Shown here: positions 24,234 to 31,541 of the stretch, piece by piece | How the letters are laid out: every line of letters begins with the position of its first letter | Numbering within the stretch: the stretch's first letter is position 1 | Assembly: GCA_028287565.1 (NCBI GenBank) | Contig: JAQBPK010000256.1 | Span: forward strand, 1 to 36,647 | Length of the DNA: 36,647 nt | Reading direction: 5' to 3' | DNA from: Vulcanimicrobiota bacterium | GTDB lineage: Bacteria > Vulcanimicrobiota > Vulcanimicrobiia > Vulcanimicrobiales > Vulcanimicrobiaceae | Made by a program: the position numbers and the translations under genes | The notes under the pieces: model-generated | The model's input: only the letters and a program-made list of their open reading frames with translations | Databases searched by the model: none | Told to the model about the DNA's origin: nothing

Positions 24234-24240
24234 TACGCTA
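24234..24240. promoter_or_regulatory. Candidate bidirectional -10 element TAcgcTA
   Basis: TACGCTA lies in a 29-bp gap between divergent starts. On plus, TACGCT ends six bases before ATG 24246, so transcription would begin at the ATG (leaderless). On minus, TAGCGT gives about a 12-base leader to GTG 24216. No convincing -35 is seen on either side, partly because it would fall inside coding sequence. Confidence 0.45.
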
Positions 24241-24245
24241 CGGTC

Positions 24246-25973
24246 ATGAGCGAGCATTTCGACGCCGTCGTGGTCGGTTCGGGATTCGGCGGTTCGGTGA
24301 CGACGCAGCGGCTCACCGGCGGCGGCCTGAGCGTGTGTCTTCTCGAACGCGGCAAATCGTACGGCCCCGGCGACTTCGCGCGCTCGCCCGCCGAGATGCG
24401 CGGCAACTTCTGGGACCCGCAGGACGACACGTACGGGCTCTTCGACATCTGGTCGTTCCGGTTCATGGAGGCCGTCGTGTCGGCGGGGCTCGGCGGCGGC
24501 TCGCTGATCTACGCCAACGTGCTGATCCGCAAGGACGAAAAGTGGTTCGTGCGCGACGGCTACCAGGGAACGGCGTACGAGTACTGGCCGATCACGCGCG
24601 AAATGCTCGACCCGCACTACGCCAAGGTCGAGCGCATGATGAACGGCCAGGTGTACCCGTTCGGGGATCCGCCGTACGACCGGACGCCCAAGACGCGCGC
24701 GATGCGCGACGCGGCGGAGCGGCTGGGGATCGGGATAACCGACCGCGACGCGATCGATTCGTCCGTGCCGCAGTGGTATCTGCCGCTGCTCGCCGTGACG
24801 TTCGCGAACGACGGCGAGAAGCCGATCCCCGGGCGCACGATCCGCGAAGCGATTCGCAACCTGCACGACCGTGACCGCCAGACGTGCCGGCTGTGCGGCG
24901 AGTGCGACATCGGCTGCAACTACGGCTCGAAGAACACGCTCGACTACACCTACCTCTCCGCCGCCAAGGCGCAGGGCGCCGAGATACGCACGCTCGCCGA
25001 AGTGAAGAAGATGCGCCCGCACCGCGGTGGTTACGAGGTGATCTACGCGGACCACCGCGAGGACGGGCGGCTGCGCACCGTCACGTGCGACAAGCTCGTG
25101 CTGGGCTGCGGAACGCTCGGAACGACATACCTGCTGCTGAAGAACCGCGCGGCGTTTCCCGCGATCAGCGAGCGGCTCGGCGACCGTTTCAGCGGCAACG
25201 GCGATCTGCTCTCGTTCGTGTTCGACTGCACCGAGGACGACCCGAGCACGGGAAAGACGCGCATCCGCCCGATCGACGGTTCGCACGGCCCGGTGATCAC
25301 GAGCACGTTCCGGATGCCGGACGACGCCGACGCGCCGGGCTCCGGGCGCGGCTTTTATTTGCAGGACGCCGGCTATCCCGGATTCGTCGACTGGCTCGTG
25401 GAGGTCGGCACCTCGGGCGAGAGCGGGATCAAGCGGATGGCGCGCTTCCTGCTCAACCGGCTCGTCGCGATGTGGAGCGACTCGCCCAAGTCGAGCATCG
25501 GCGGCGACATCATCGCGCTGCTGGGCGACACGCGCGTGTCGTCGTCGTCGATGCCGCTGCTCGGCATGGGACGCGATCAGCCCGACGGCCGGATGAGCCT
25601 GCGCAAGGACCGTTCGGGCGACGCCTGGCTCGCCGTCGACTGGCGCGACGCCGGCTCGAAGAAGTACATGAACCGCGTGATGCGGTTTTCCGCGGACATC
25701 GGCAAGGCGCTCGGCGGCACGTTCCTCGAGAACCCTGCAACGCAGATGCTGAACCGCACGGTCACGGTGCACCCGCTGGGCGGCTGCGTCACGTCGCGCA
25801 GCAGCGCTGAGGGCGTCGTCGACACGTGGGGGCGCGTCTGGGGCTACGACGAGCTCTACGTCGTGGACGGCTCCGCGATTCCGGGACCGGTCGGCGCGAA
25901 CCCGAGCTTGACGATCGCGGCGTTCGCCGACCGCTGCTCGGACGGGATCCTCGATCCGGCGCAGCGCGGTTAG
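24246..25973 (+). CDS. GMC-family oxidoreductase (cholesterol-oxidase-like) with four-Cys motif
   Basis: 575 aa. FAD-binding start VVVGSGFGGSVTTQRL, ribityl region GLGGGSLIYANV, and the C-terminal active site HPLGGCV followed by YVVDGSAIPGPVGANPSLTIAA. Residues 214-224 read CRLCGECDIGC, i.e. Cys at 214, 217, 220 and 224, a C-x2-C-x2-C-x3-C spacing like ferredoxin clusters; long-chain alcohol oxidases of this family have similar Cys-rich insertions. Expected to oxidise an alcohol or sterol hydroxyl with FAD. It lacks the C-terminal domain that here resides on the patatin encoded opposite. Diverges from the five-gene lipid operon and overlaps the end of the glycosidase gene by four bases, convergently. 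Confidence 0.92.
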   Translation: MSEHFDAVVVGSGFGGSVTTQRLTGGGLSVCLLERGKSYGPGDFARSPAEMRGNFWDPQDDTYGLFDIWSFRFMEAVVSAGLGGGSLIYANVLIRKDEKWFVRDGYQGTAYEYWPITREMLDPHYAKVERMMNGQVYPFGDPPYDRTPKTRAMRDAAERLGIGITDRDAIDSSVPQWYLPLLAVTFANDGEKPIPGRTIREAIRNLHDRDRQTCRLCGECDIGCNYGSKNTLDYTYLSAAKAQGAEIRTLAEVKKMRPHRGGYEVIYADHREDGRLRTVTCDKLVLGCGTLGTTYLLLKNRAAFPAISERLGDRFSGNGDLLSFVFDCTEDDPSTGKTRIRPIDGSHGPVITSTFRMPDDADAPGSGRGFYLQDAGYPGFVDWLVEVGTSGESGIKRMARFLLNRLVAMWSDSPKSSIGGDIIALLGDTRVSSSSMPLLGMGRDQPDGRMSLRKDRSGDAWLAVDWRDAGSKKYMNRVMRFSADIGKALGGTFLENPATQMLNRTVTVHPLGGCVTSRSSAEGVVDTWGRVWGYDELYVVDGSAIPGPVGANPSLTIAAFADRCSDGILDPAQRG

Positions 25974-28228
25974 TTCGCGCTGCGCCCCTGCACGATCTTG
26001 CGGTACGCGAGCGCGGCTTTGGTCTCGCAGCGCTTCAGCGTCGCGTCGTTGTCGAGGTCGATGTAGTAGAGCCCGAAGTTGCTGTTCTCGTCGAACTTCA
26101 GGCCCCACTCGCGGTTGGACGTGATCGCCCAGCACAGATAGCCGCCCACCGGGACGCCTTCGGCGCGCGCGCGCTGCACCTCGCTGACGTGGCGCTTGAG
26201 GTAGACGTCGCGCTTGACGCTGTCCGCGATGTCGACCGAACCGTTCTCGATCACGAACACGGGCTTGCCCGGGAACATCTTCGCGTGCTCGTGCAGCATC
26301 GCGCACAGCACCGCCGGCCACACCGGCGCGTTCGCGTACTTCTGCTCCGACGCGGCGAAGAGATGGCGAATGCGGTTGAAGCCGAGCGAGCTGATGCCCC
26401 AGTAGTAGTCGAGCCCGACGTAATCGAGCTTGCCTCTGCACTCCGGCGGGCACAAAACCGGCGCGAGCCGGCCGCTCAGCCCGAGATTCCACCAGTTCGT
26501 CGTGACGATCGTCGAGAAGACCGACACCACGCGCAGGATCGGATCCAGCAGCCGCCGCCACGACCGCACCGAGCTCATGCGCTCGCCGACGCTCACCTCC
26601 ACGAAGCGCACGGCGCGCGCATCGCCGCACACCTGCGCCGCGACGTACCGGGCGAGATCGGGTTCCAGCCCCGTGTAGTCGCCGTCCGGCGTTTTCGTGC
26701 ACAGGCCCACGATGCCGGGATGCACGGCCACCTTGAGAACCTTGCGCTTCTGCACCGCTTTGAGCGCGCTGGCGCCGTACGTCGGCGCCGCCGGCGTGTC
26801 GACGGGCGGCGCGTTCCGCGTTTCGCCGGACGCGTTTGCGCGCCGGCCGGTCTTGGGCGTCGCGAGCATCGCCGCCGGCGCACCGAGATGCGTCTGCACG
26901 GCGGCTTTCCACGGCGTCGAGTCGCCCGCGGGCTTCTCTTTGTACGCGCGAATCGCGACGTCGATCGCGTTGAGCAGGTCGCGGTTGCCGGGCGCGACGG
27001 CGGCGGCGTACGGCGCGTCGGTGTTCGCGATGGCGGTGAGCACGAGGCCGTCCGCCACGAACGGGCGCAGCACGACGTCGTCGTCGAGCACGAGCTCGAC
27101 ACGGCCGTCGCGCAGCTGCGCGACCGCGTCTGCCGTGCTCTCCGCGACGACGACCGCGGCGGCGGGAAAACGCGCGCGTGCTTCGTCGACGGCCGTCGTG
27201 TCGCGCGCCGCGGCGACGTGGCCGCGCCAGCCCTCGAACGCGCCGGCGGCGGGCGGCGCGCCGCGCGAGAGCAGCGCGAGGTGCGCGACGAAATACGCCT
27301 CCGAAAACTCGATGTCGTCGGTGCGGTCGAGCGTCAGCGTCAACTGCGCCATCACGACGTCCGCCTCGCCGGACTCGAGCAGCCGGCGTTCGGTGAGCTT
27401 GCGCGCCTGCTTCGCGAGGTCGTCCGCCGTGCGCACCTTCGTCGCGTTGCGGTCGACGAAGCGCTGAAGCCACGGCGGCAGCCCCAGCATCAGCGGGTTC
27501 GCTCCGATCTTAGGCTGCGGCCAAGCCGGGACGGCGGCCGCGTTGTCGCGGTGCACCGCGTGAATCGCGTCGTACGCGCGCGCGTTCGCGCGAAAGAGGT
27601 TCGGGATGAGCTGCGCGACCTTCCCGATCTGCTCGCCCGTGGTCGCGCCGATCTTCAAGCCCGGCGGCATGGGATACACGCGCGACCACCACGGCTTGAT
27701 GAACCCGTACACGAGCTGGTTCGGCTCGTTGAGCGTTACATAGTACGCGATCAAATCGCCGAGCCGCCGCGCGACCTCACGCGCGTACGCCTCGAACCAC
27801 ACCGGGAAGTCGCGATGCACCATCCCGCCGCGGTTTTCCACGTGGACCGGCCACGTGTTGTGGTGCAGCGTGACGAACGGTTCGAGATCGTTCTCGTGCA
27901 GTTTCACCAGCACGTCGCGGTAGTGCGCGAACGCCGCGTCGTCCCATACGCCGGGCTGCGGCTCCAGGCGCGCCCACGAGAGCGAGAGCCGGAACGCCGT
28001 GCAGCCGAGCCCTGCAGCGAGCGCCGCGTCCTCGCCGTAGCGGTTCCAAAAGTCGGTCGCCGCGCCGCGCAGCTGCAGCTGCCGCTTTTCTTCGTAGACG
28101 TCGCGGATGTCGCGGCCTTCCGGCGTGTAGGCTTCGCACTGATGGTCTGCCGTCGCGACGCCGAAGCGGAACGCGGGCGGCGCGGGAAACTGCGGATAGG
28201 TGCGCTTCGCCGAAAACAAAGGCCCCAT
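25970..28228 (-). CDS. GH1 glycosidase with an inserted, circularly permuted solute-binding-protein domain
   Basis: 752 aa; ordinary GH1 enzymes are about 450. Residues ~18-265 are the first half of a GH1 barrel (FRFGVATADHQCEAY, GCTAFRLSLSWARLEP, TLHHNTWP, acid/base Glu168 in TLNEPN). Residues ~553-745 are the second half (KLDYVGLDYYWG, nucleophile Glu661 in VIENGS, GYLCWAITSNREW). Between them, 280-430 reads as the rear of an SBP_bac_3 domain (LLESGEADVVMAQLTLT, IEFSEAYFV, LRDGRVELVLDD), and 495-552 reads as its front (VLKVAVHPGIVG, DGDYTGLEPDLARYVA, FVEVSVGERM). The front follows the rear, joined by a Pro/Ala linker (~450-490). No signal peptide, so probably cytoplasmic. Both catalytic Glu are kept, so it is plausibly active and gated by a small ligand. 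Confidence 0.85.
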   Translation of the reverse strand: MGPLFSAKRTYPQFPAPPAFRFGVATADHQCEAYTPEGRDIRDVYEEKRQLQLRGAATDFWNRYGEDAALAAGLGCTAFRLSLSWARLEPQPGVWDDAAFAHYRDVLVKLHENDLEPFVTLHHNTWPVHVENRGGMVHRDFPVWFEAYAREVARRLGDLIAYYVTLNEPNQLVYGFIKPWWSRVYPMPPGLKIGATTGEQIGKVAQLIPNLFRANARAYDAIHAVHRDNAAAVPAWPQPKIGANPLMLGLPPWLQRFVDRNATKVRTADDLAKQARKLTERRLLESGEADVVMAQLTLTLDRTDDIEFSEAYFVAHLALLSRGAPPAAGAFEGWRGHVAAARDTTAVDEARARFPAAAVVVAESTADAVAQLRDGRVELVLDDDVVLRPFVADGLVLTAIANTDAPYAAAVAPGNRDLLNAIDVAIRAYKEKPAGDSTPWKAAVQTHLGAPAAMLATPKTGRRANASGETRNAPPVDTPAAPTYGASALKAVQKRKVLKVAVHPGIVGLCTKTPDGDYTGLEPDLARYVAAQVCGDARAVRFVEVSVGERMSSVRSWRRLLDPILRVVSVFSTIVTTNWWNLGLSGRLAPVLCPPECRGKLDYVGLDYYWGISSLGFNRIRHLFAASEQKYANAPVWPAVLCAMLHEHAKMFPGKPVFVIENGSVDIADSVKRDVYLKRHVSEVQRARAEGVPVGGYLCWAITSNREWGLKFDENSNFGLYYIDLDNDATLKRCETKAALAYRKIVQGRSAN

Positions 28229-28231
28229 CGC

Positions 28232-28387
28232 TCAGAGGCGCCACTCGCGAACGAGCGCGCTCAGCTTCCACCGCGCGAGCAGCAGCGCGAGCCCGGCGAC
28301 GGTCCACCACACATATCGGCGCTTCAACGTGGGACGCTCCTTCGGCAACGGCGGGTCGGCGTCGTTCGGCGCCTGCTCGCCTTGCAC
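28232..28387 (-). CDS. Small single-pass membrane protein upstream of the GH1 gene
   Basis: 51 aa from GTG 28387 (MQGEQAPNDADPPLPKERPT), then a basic stretch KRRYVWW, one hydrophobic segment (TVAGLALLLARW) and a basic end (LVREWRL). The stop at 28234-28232 is three bases before the glycosidase ATG, which argues for coupled translation. No clear ribosome site and the start is uncertain; the hydrophobic stretch is short. Family not recognised. It could tether or regulate the glycosidase at the membrane. Confidence 0.4.
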   Translation of the reverse strand: MQGEQAPNDADPPLPKERPTLKRRYVWWTVAGLALLLARWKLSALVREWRL

Positions 28388-28473
28388 CTAGCTCGAGGCG
28401 GCGGAGCGTTCCGGCGAAACCGCTCGCGCGCGCTCCAGGTCGAACGTGATAGCCCGCACGAAACGGAGACCTC

Positions 28474-29262
28474 ATGCTCGCGACGACGCCGTATCGCTTC
28501 ATCCTTGCCGAGACCACGGACGACGGTGTCGCCGTCGTCACGCTCAACCGTGCCGAGAAGCGCAACGCGCTCTCGCTGGACGTGATGCGCGAGCTGATCG
28601 CCGTGTTCGGCGCGATCGGCGCCGACCGCACGATCAAGGTCGCGATCCTGCGCGGCGTGGGACCGGCGTTCAGCGCCGGACACGACTTGCGCGAGATGCT
28701 CGAGCGCAGCGCCGAGGAGTACCGCGCCGTCTTCGACATGTGCGTTCGTCTGATGGAAACGATTCAGTCGATCCCGCAGCCGGTGATCGCCGAGATCGCG
28801 GGCATCGCGACCGCGGCCGGCTGCCAGCTCGTCGCAACGTGCGATCTCGCCGTCGCGTCGAGCGCTGCGAAATTTGCGACGCCGGGCGTGAAGATCGGGC
28901 TCTTCTGCACGACGCCGATGGTCGCGCTCACGCGCGCGATCGGGCGCAAGCGCGCGATGGAGATGCTGCTCACCGGCGAGATGATCGACGCGCAGACCGC
29001 GGCGGATTGGGGCCTCGTCAACCGCGTCGTCGCGCCCGACGAGCTCGAGACCGCGACGCGCGCGCTCGCGGCGCAGATCGCATCCGCGGCGGGCTACGTC
29101 GTCGGGCTCGGCAAAGCGGCGTTCTACGCGCAGATCGATCTCGCGCAGCCGCAGGCGTACGCGTATGCGAAGGAAGTGATGACGACGAACGCGCTCGCGG
29201 AGGACGCCCAGGAGGGGATGGGCGCGTTCGTTTCCAAACGCAGCCCGGCGTGGCGAACCTAG
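28474..29262 (+). CDS. Enoyl-CoA hydratase/isomerase family protein (ECHDC3-like)
   Basis: 262 aa crotonase-fold protein. Seen: VVTLNRAEKRNALSLDVM, the oxyanion region FSAGHDLREM, and IAGIATAAGCQLVATCDLAVA, where AAGC replaces the common GGG. KFATPGVKIGLFCTTP and LLTGEMIDAQTAADWGLVNRVV complete the fold. The usual two catalytic Glu of hydratases are not evident at the loop positions, as in ECHDC3-type members, so the exact reaction (hydration, isomerisation or hydrolysis) is open. ATG 28474 has GGAG five bases upstream. It diverges from the glycosidase operon. It may act with the thiolase in acyl-CoA breakdown, though the genes are far apart. Confidence 0.85.
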   Translation: MLATTPYRFILAETTDDGVAVVTLNRAEKRNALSLDVMRELIAVFGAIGADRTIKVAILRGVGPAFSAGHDLREMLERSAEEYRAVFDMCVRLMETIQSIPQPVIAEIAGIATAAGCQLVATCDLAVASSAAKFATPGVKIGLFCTTPMVALTRAIGRKRAMEMLLTGEMIDAQTAADWGLVNRVVAPDELETATRALAAQIASAAGYVVGLGKAAFYAQIDLAQPQAYAYAKEVMTTNALAEDAQEGMGAFVSKRSPAWRT

Positions 29263-29382
29263 CTCAAATGGCCCCCTTGCTCGCTAGGCGAGGAAGCTTA
29301 CGGAGTCTTTACCGCGAGGCCCGCGCAGCACAAGGAATCACGCATCGAATTTTCCAATCATGCTGTCGTCAGGGATGTGGGT

Positions 29383-29441
29383 CGCGTCAATGAGACGCGC
29401 TTCAATCGTCGCCCACACCCGGTAGTAGGGCAACCTGCTAC
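29383..29441 (+). other. Structured intergenic RNA candidate (two hairpins before a terminator)
   Basis: CGCGTC-AATGA-GACGCG (29383-29399) and GTAGTAGG-GCAA-CCTGCTAC (29422-29441), the latter an 8-bp stem closed by a GNRA tetraloop. Eight bases later a terminator hairpin begins. An additional short stem CTCGC-TAG-GCGAG lies near 29278-29290. The 277 bases from 29263 to 29540 have no coding gene. They could be a small RNA, a leader of the downstream gene, or the 3' UTR of the hydratase gene. No known riboswitch class recognised. Confidence 0.35.
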
Positions 29442-29448
29442 GCGACGG

Positions 29449-29484
29449 CACCAAGGCCCGCTTCACGGCGGGTCTTGGTGTTTT
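29449..29484 (+). terminator. Intrinsic terminator
   Basis: CACCAAGGCCCGC (29449-29461) pairs with GCGGGTCTTGGTG (29468-29480), 13 bp including one G-U, loop TTCACG, followed at once by TTTTCT. Clear rho-independent terminator for plus-strand transcription, 187 bases after the hydratase stop and 57 bases before the DUF5693 start. Confidence 0.88.
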
Positions 29485-29540
29485 CTAAGGCGCGCGCGGG
29501 CCGAGCGGTTCCGGCGCGTCCCCGGCGAACAGGCGGGCCC

Positions 29541-31541
29541 GTGACCTACCGCCGTCTCCTGCTCGCCGTCCTCGCGCTCGGTTTGCTCGCGTGTCTGTAC
29601 GTCGGCGTACGCCGCGAGCGGCACGAGCACCGCGCGAACCGCGTCGAGATCGTGATGGACGACGCGGACTTCCAGTCGCTCGCGCGTTCGTACGCATACG
29701 AGCAACGCGCTTTCCTCATCGAGCTGCGGCGGGCCGGACTCACCTCGCTCGCGGTCCAGGAAGAGCTGGGCGGCCAAATCTCGACGTCGCCGAGCGCGGC
29801 GCTCTACGCCGGCCCGGCACTGCTCGATCAGGCCAAGCTGACCGGCTTCCACGATCCGGTGTTCGCGCGGCTCGCCGTGCACGGCATCCGCAGCGACGAA
29901 GTGTATCTGGTCGCCTACGACCGCGACACCGCGGCGCGCTACACGCAGCAGCTCTCGCTGAAGTTCTCGCCGCGCGCGGTGCGCGTGCTGCGCCGCGCGG
30001 ATCCCACCGTCTTCGCGATCCGCACGCAAGCCGACTACTTCAGCTCGATCGGCCTCGGCCTGCCCGGCGAGCGAGTCGCGCTCGCGCGCGCGATGGCGCT
30101 GAAGCTGGTCCCGCGGCTTCAGAACGACGAGCGCTTCAAGGCGCCGGAGATCGGCCTCGCGCTGGACGAGGCGGTGCGCGGCCACGACGCGCACACCGTG
30201 ATCTTCTTCGGCTTGCGCAACCAGGTGCTCGGATTTCCGGACAGCATCGACGCGACGGCGAAGGCGATGCGCGCGGACAACGTCGACTTCGGAACGGTCG
30301 AGACGTACGACGTGAAGCAGAACCAAGCCGGCAGCGAAACGCTCGCGAAGGATCTGCCCGACCGCACCGTGCGCGTGCAGGCGATCTCCAAGACCGAACA
30401 GGACAAGCTGCGGCCCGAGGACATCATCCAGCGCTACGACCTCGGCGTGCGCGAGCGCAACGTGCGCGTCGTGTACCTGCGGCCGTTCGCGCACCAGTGG
30501 GCCGGGCGCTCGATCGAGGCGACGAACGTCGAGATCGTGCGCCGGATCGCGGCGAACGTGCGCGCGGCGGGGCTGCGCGTCGGCACCGCATCGCCGTTCG
30601 AGCGCTTCGTGACGCGGCCGTGGGAGATCGTGCTGGCGTCGTTAGCGGTCCCGGCGGTGCTGCTGCTGTTGCTGGCGGAGTTCGGGATCGGCGACCGGCG
30701 CTGGCTGATCGCGTTCGTCGCCGCCGACGTCCTGCTGGTGCTGGCCGGGTTCGCGGTGCACCACGACATGGCGGTGCGCAAGCTGCTCGCCCTCGCGGGC
30801 GCCATCGCGTTTCCGGTCGCCGGGTTCGCGGCGATCGCGCCCGCGTTCACCGCTCCGCGCGCGCCGTCGACGGGCGCCGCGATCCTCGACGGCATTCGGG
30901 CGCTCGTCATCGCGACGCTGGTGACGCTGTGCGGCGCGCTCGTGGTCGTCGGCCTGCTTTCGACGCCGCTGACGATGCTCGAGGTCGACCGCTTCAGCGG
31001 CGTCAAGCTGGTCCTCGCCGCGCCGCCGGTGCTGTGCCTGCTGCTGTACCTGTTCACGCGGCGCTGGGGCTCGCAGCTCACGGTGAAACAGCTCGCCGCC
31101 TCGCCGGTCACGGTGGTCGCGCTCGTGCTGGGCGCCGTGCTCCTGGCCGTAGGATATCTCGTCCTCACGCGCAGCGGTAACCAGAGCGACATCGCGCCGT
31201 CGTCGCTCGAGCTGGCGCTGCGCTCGCACCTCACGACGCTCTTGCAGGTGCGCCCGCGCTTCAAGGAGTTCGTGGTCGGCTTCCCGGCGCTGATGCTGGC
31301 CGCGGCACTCATGCCCGGACACCGCGCGCGCTGGGGCTGGCTGCTGGCGCTCGCGATCGGCGTCGGCTTGGGCGACGTCGTCGACACGTTCTCGCACCTC
31401 CACACCGCGCTCGCCGTCTCGCTGCTGCGCCTGGCGAACGGGGCGATCCTCGGCATCATCATCGGTGCGGTCGCGATCGCGGTGTACCGGGCCGCCGTCG
31501 GGCGCGGAATTCCTTGGCGGGCGCGCAAGCAAACGGCGTGA
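29541..31541 (+). CDS. DUF5693-type multi-pass membrane protein, CsaB partner
   Basis: 666 aa. One N-terminal helix (LLLAVLALGLLACLYVGV), an extracytoplasmic domain of ~340 residues (NRVEIVMDDADFQSLAR, LTSLAVQEELGG, VRVVYLRPF), then about eight membrane helices (IVLASLAVPAVLLLLLAEF, VLALVLGA-type segments) to the C-terminus. The layout and its place directly before csaB match the DUF5693 family, often found beside csaB in Terrabacteria-type genomes. Role is not established; export or assembly of the pyruvylated wall polymer is a reasonable inference. GTG 29541 puts the helix at the N-terminus. It overlaps csaB by four bases. Confidence 0.82.
   Translation: MTYRRLLLAVLALGLLACLYVGVRRERHEHRANRVEIVMDDADFQSLARSYAYEQRAFLIELRRAGLTSLAVQEELGGQISTSPSAALYAGPALLDQAKLTGFHDPVFARLAVHGIRSDEVYLVAYDRDTAARYTQQLSLKFSPRAVRVLRRADPTVFAIRTQADYFSSIGLGLPGERVALARAMALKLVPRLQNDERFKAPEIGLALDEAVRGHDAHTVIFFGLRNQVLGFPDSIDATAKAMRADNVDFGTVETYDVKQNQAGSETLAKDLPDRTVRVQAISKTEQDKLRPEDIIQRYDLGVRERNVRVVYLRPFAHQWAGRSIEATNVEIVRRIAANVRAAGLRVGTASPFERFVTRPWEIVLASLAVPAVLLLLLAEFGIGDRRWLIAFVAADVLLVLAGFAVHHDMAVRKLLALAGAIAFPVAGFAAIAPAFTAPRAPSTGAAILDGIRALVIATLVTLCGALVVVGLLSTPLTMLEVDRFSGVKLVLAAPPVLCLLLYLFTRRWGSQLTVKQLAASPVTVVALVLGAVLLAVGYLVLTRSGNQSDIAPSSLELALRSHLTTLLQVRPRFKEFVVGFPALMLAAALMPGHRARWGWLLALAIGVGLGDVVDTFSHLHTALAVSLLRLANGAILGIIIGAVAIAVYRAAVGRGIPWRARKQTA

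Noticed and set aside
24159-27473. A 1104-codon open minus-strand frame across the GMC and glycosidase genes
   Set aside because: It is antisense to the GMC gene and out of frame with the glycosidase; the translation is Arg/Ala-rich with no domain. Long empty frames are usual at this G+C.
25826-28585. A 919-codon plus-strand frame opposite the glycosidase
   Set aside because: It mirrors the codon pattern of the real minus-strand gene and has no recognisable domain or start signal.
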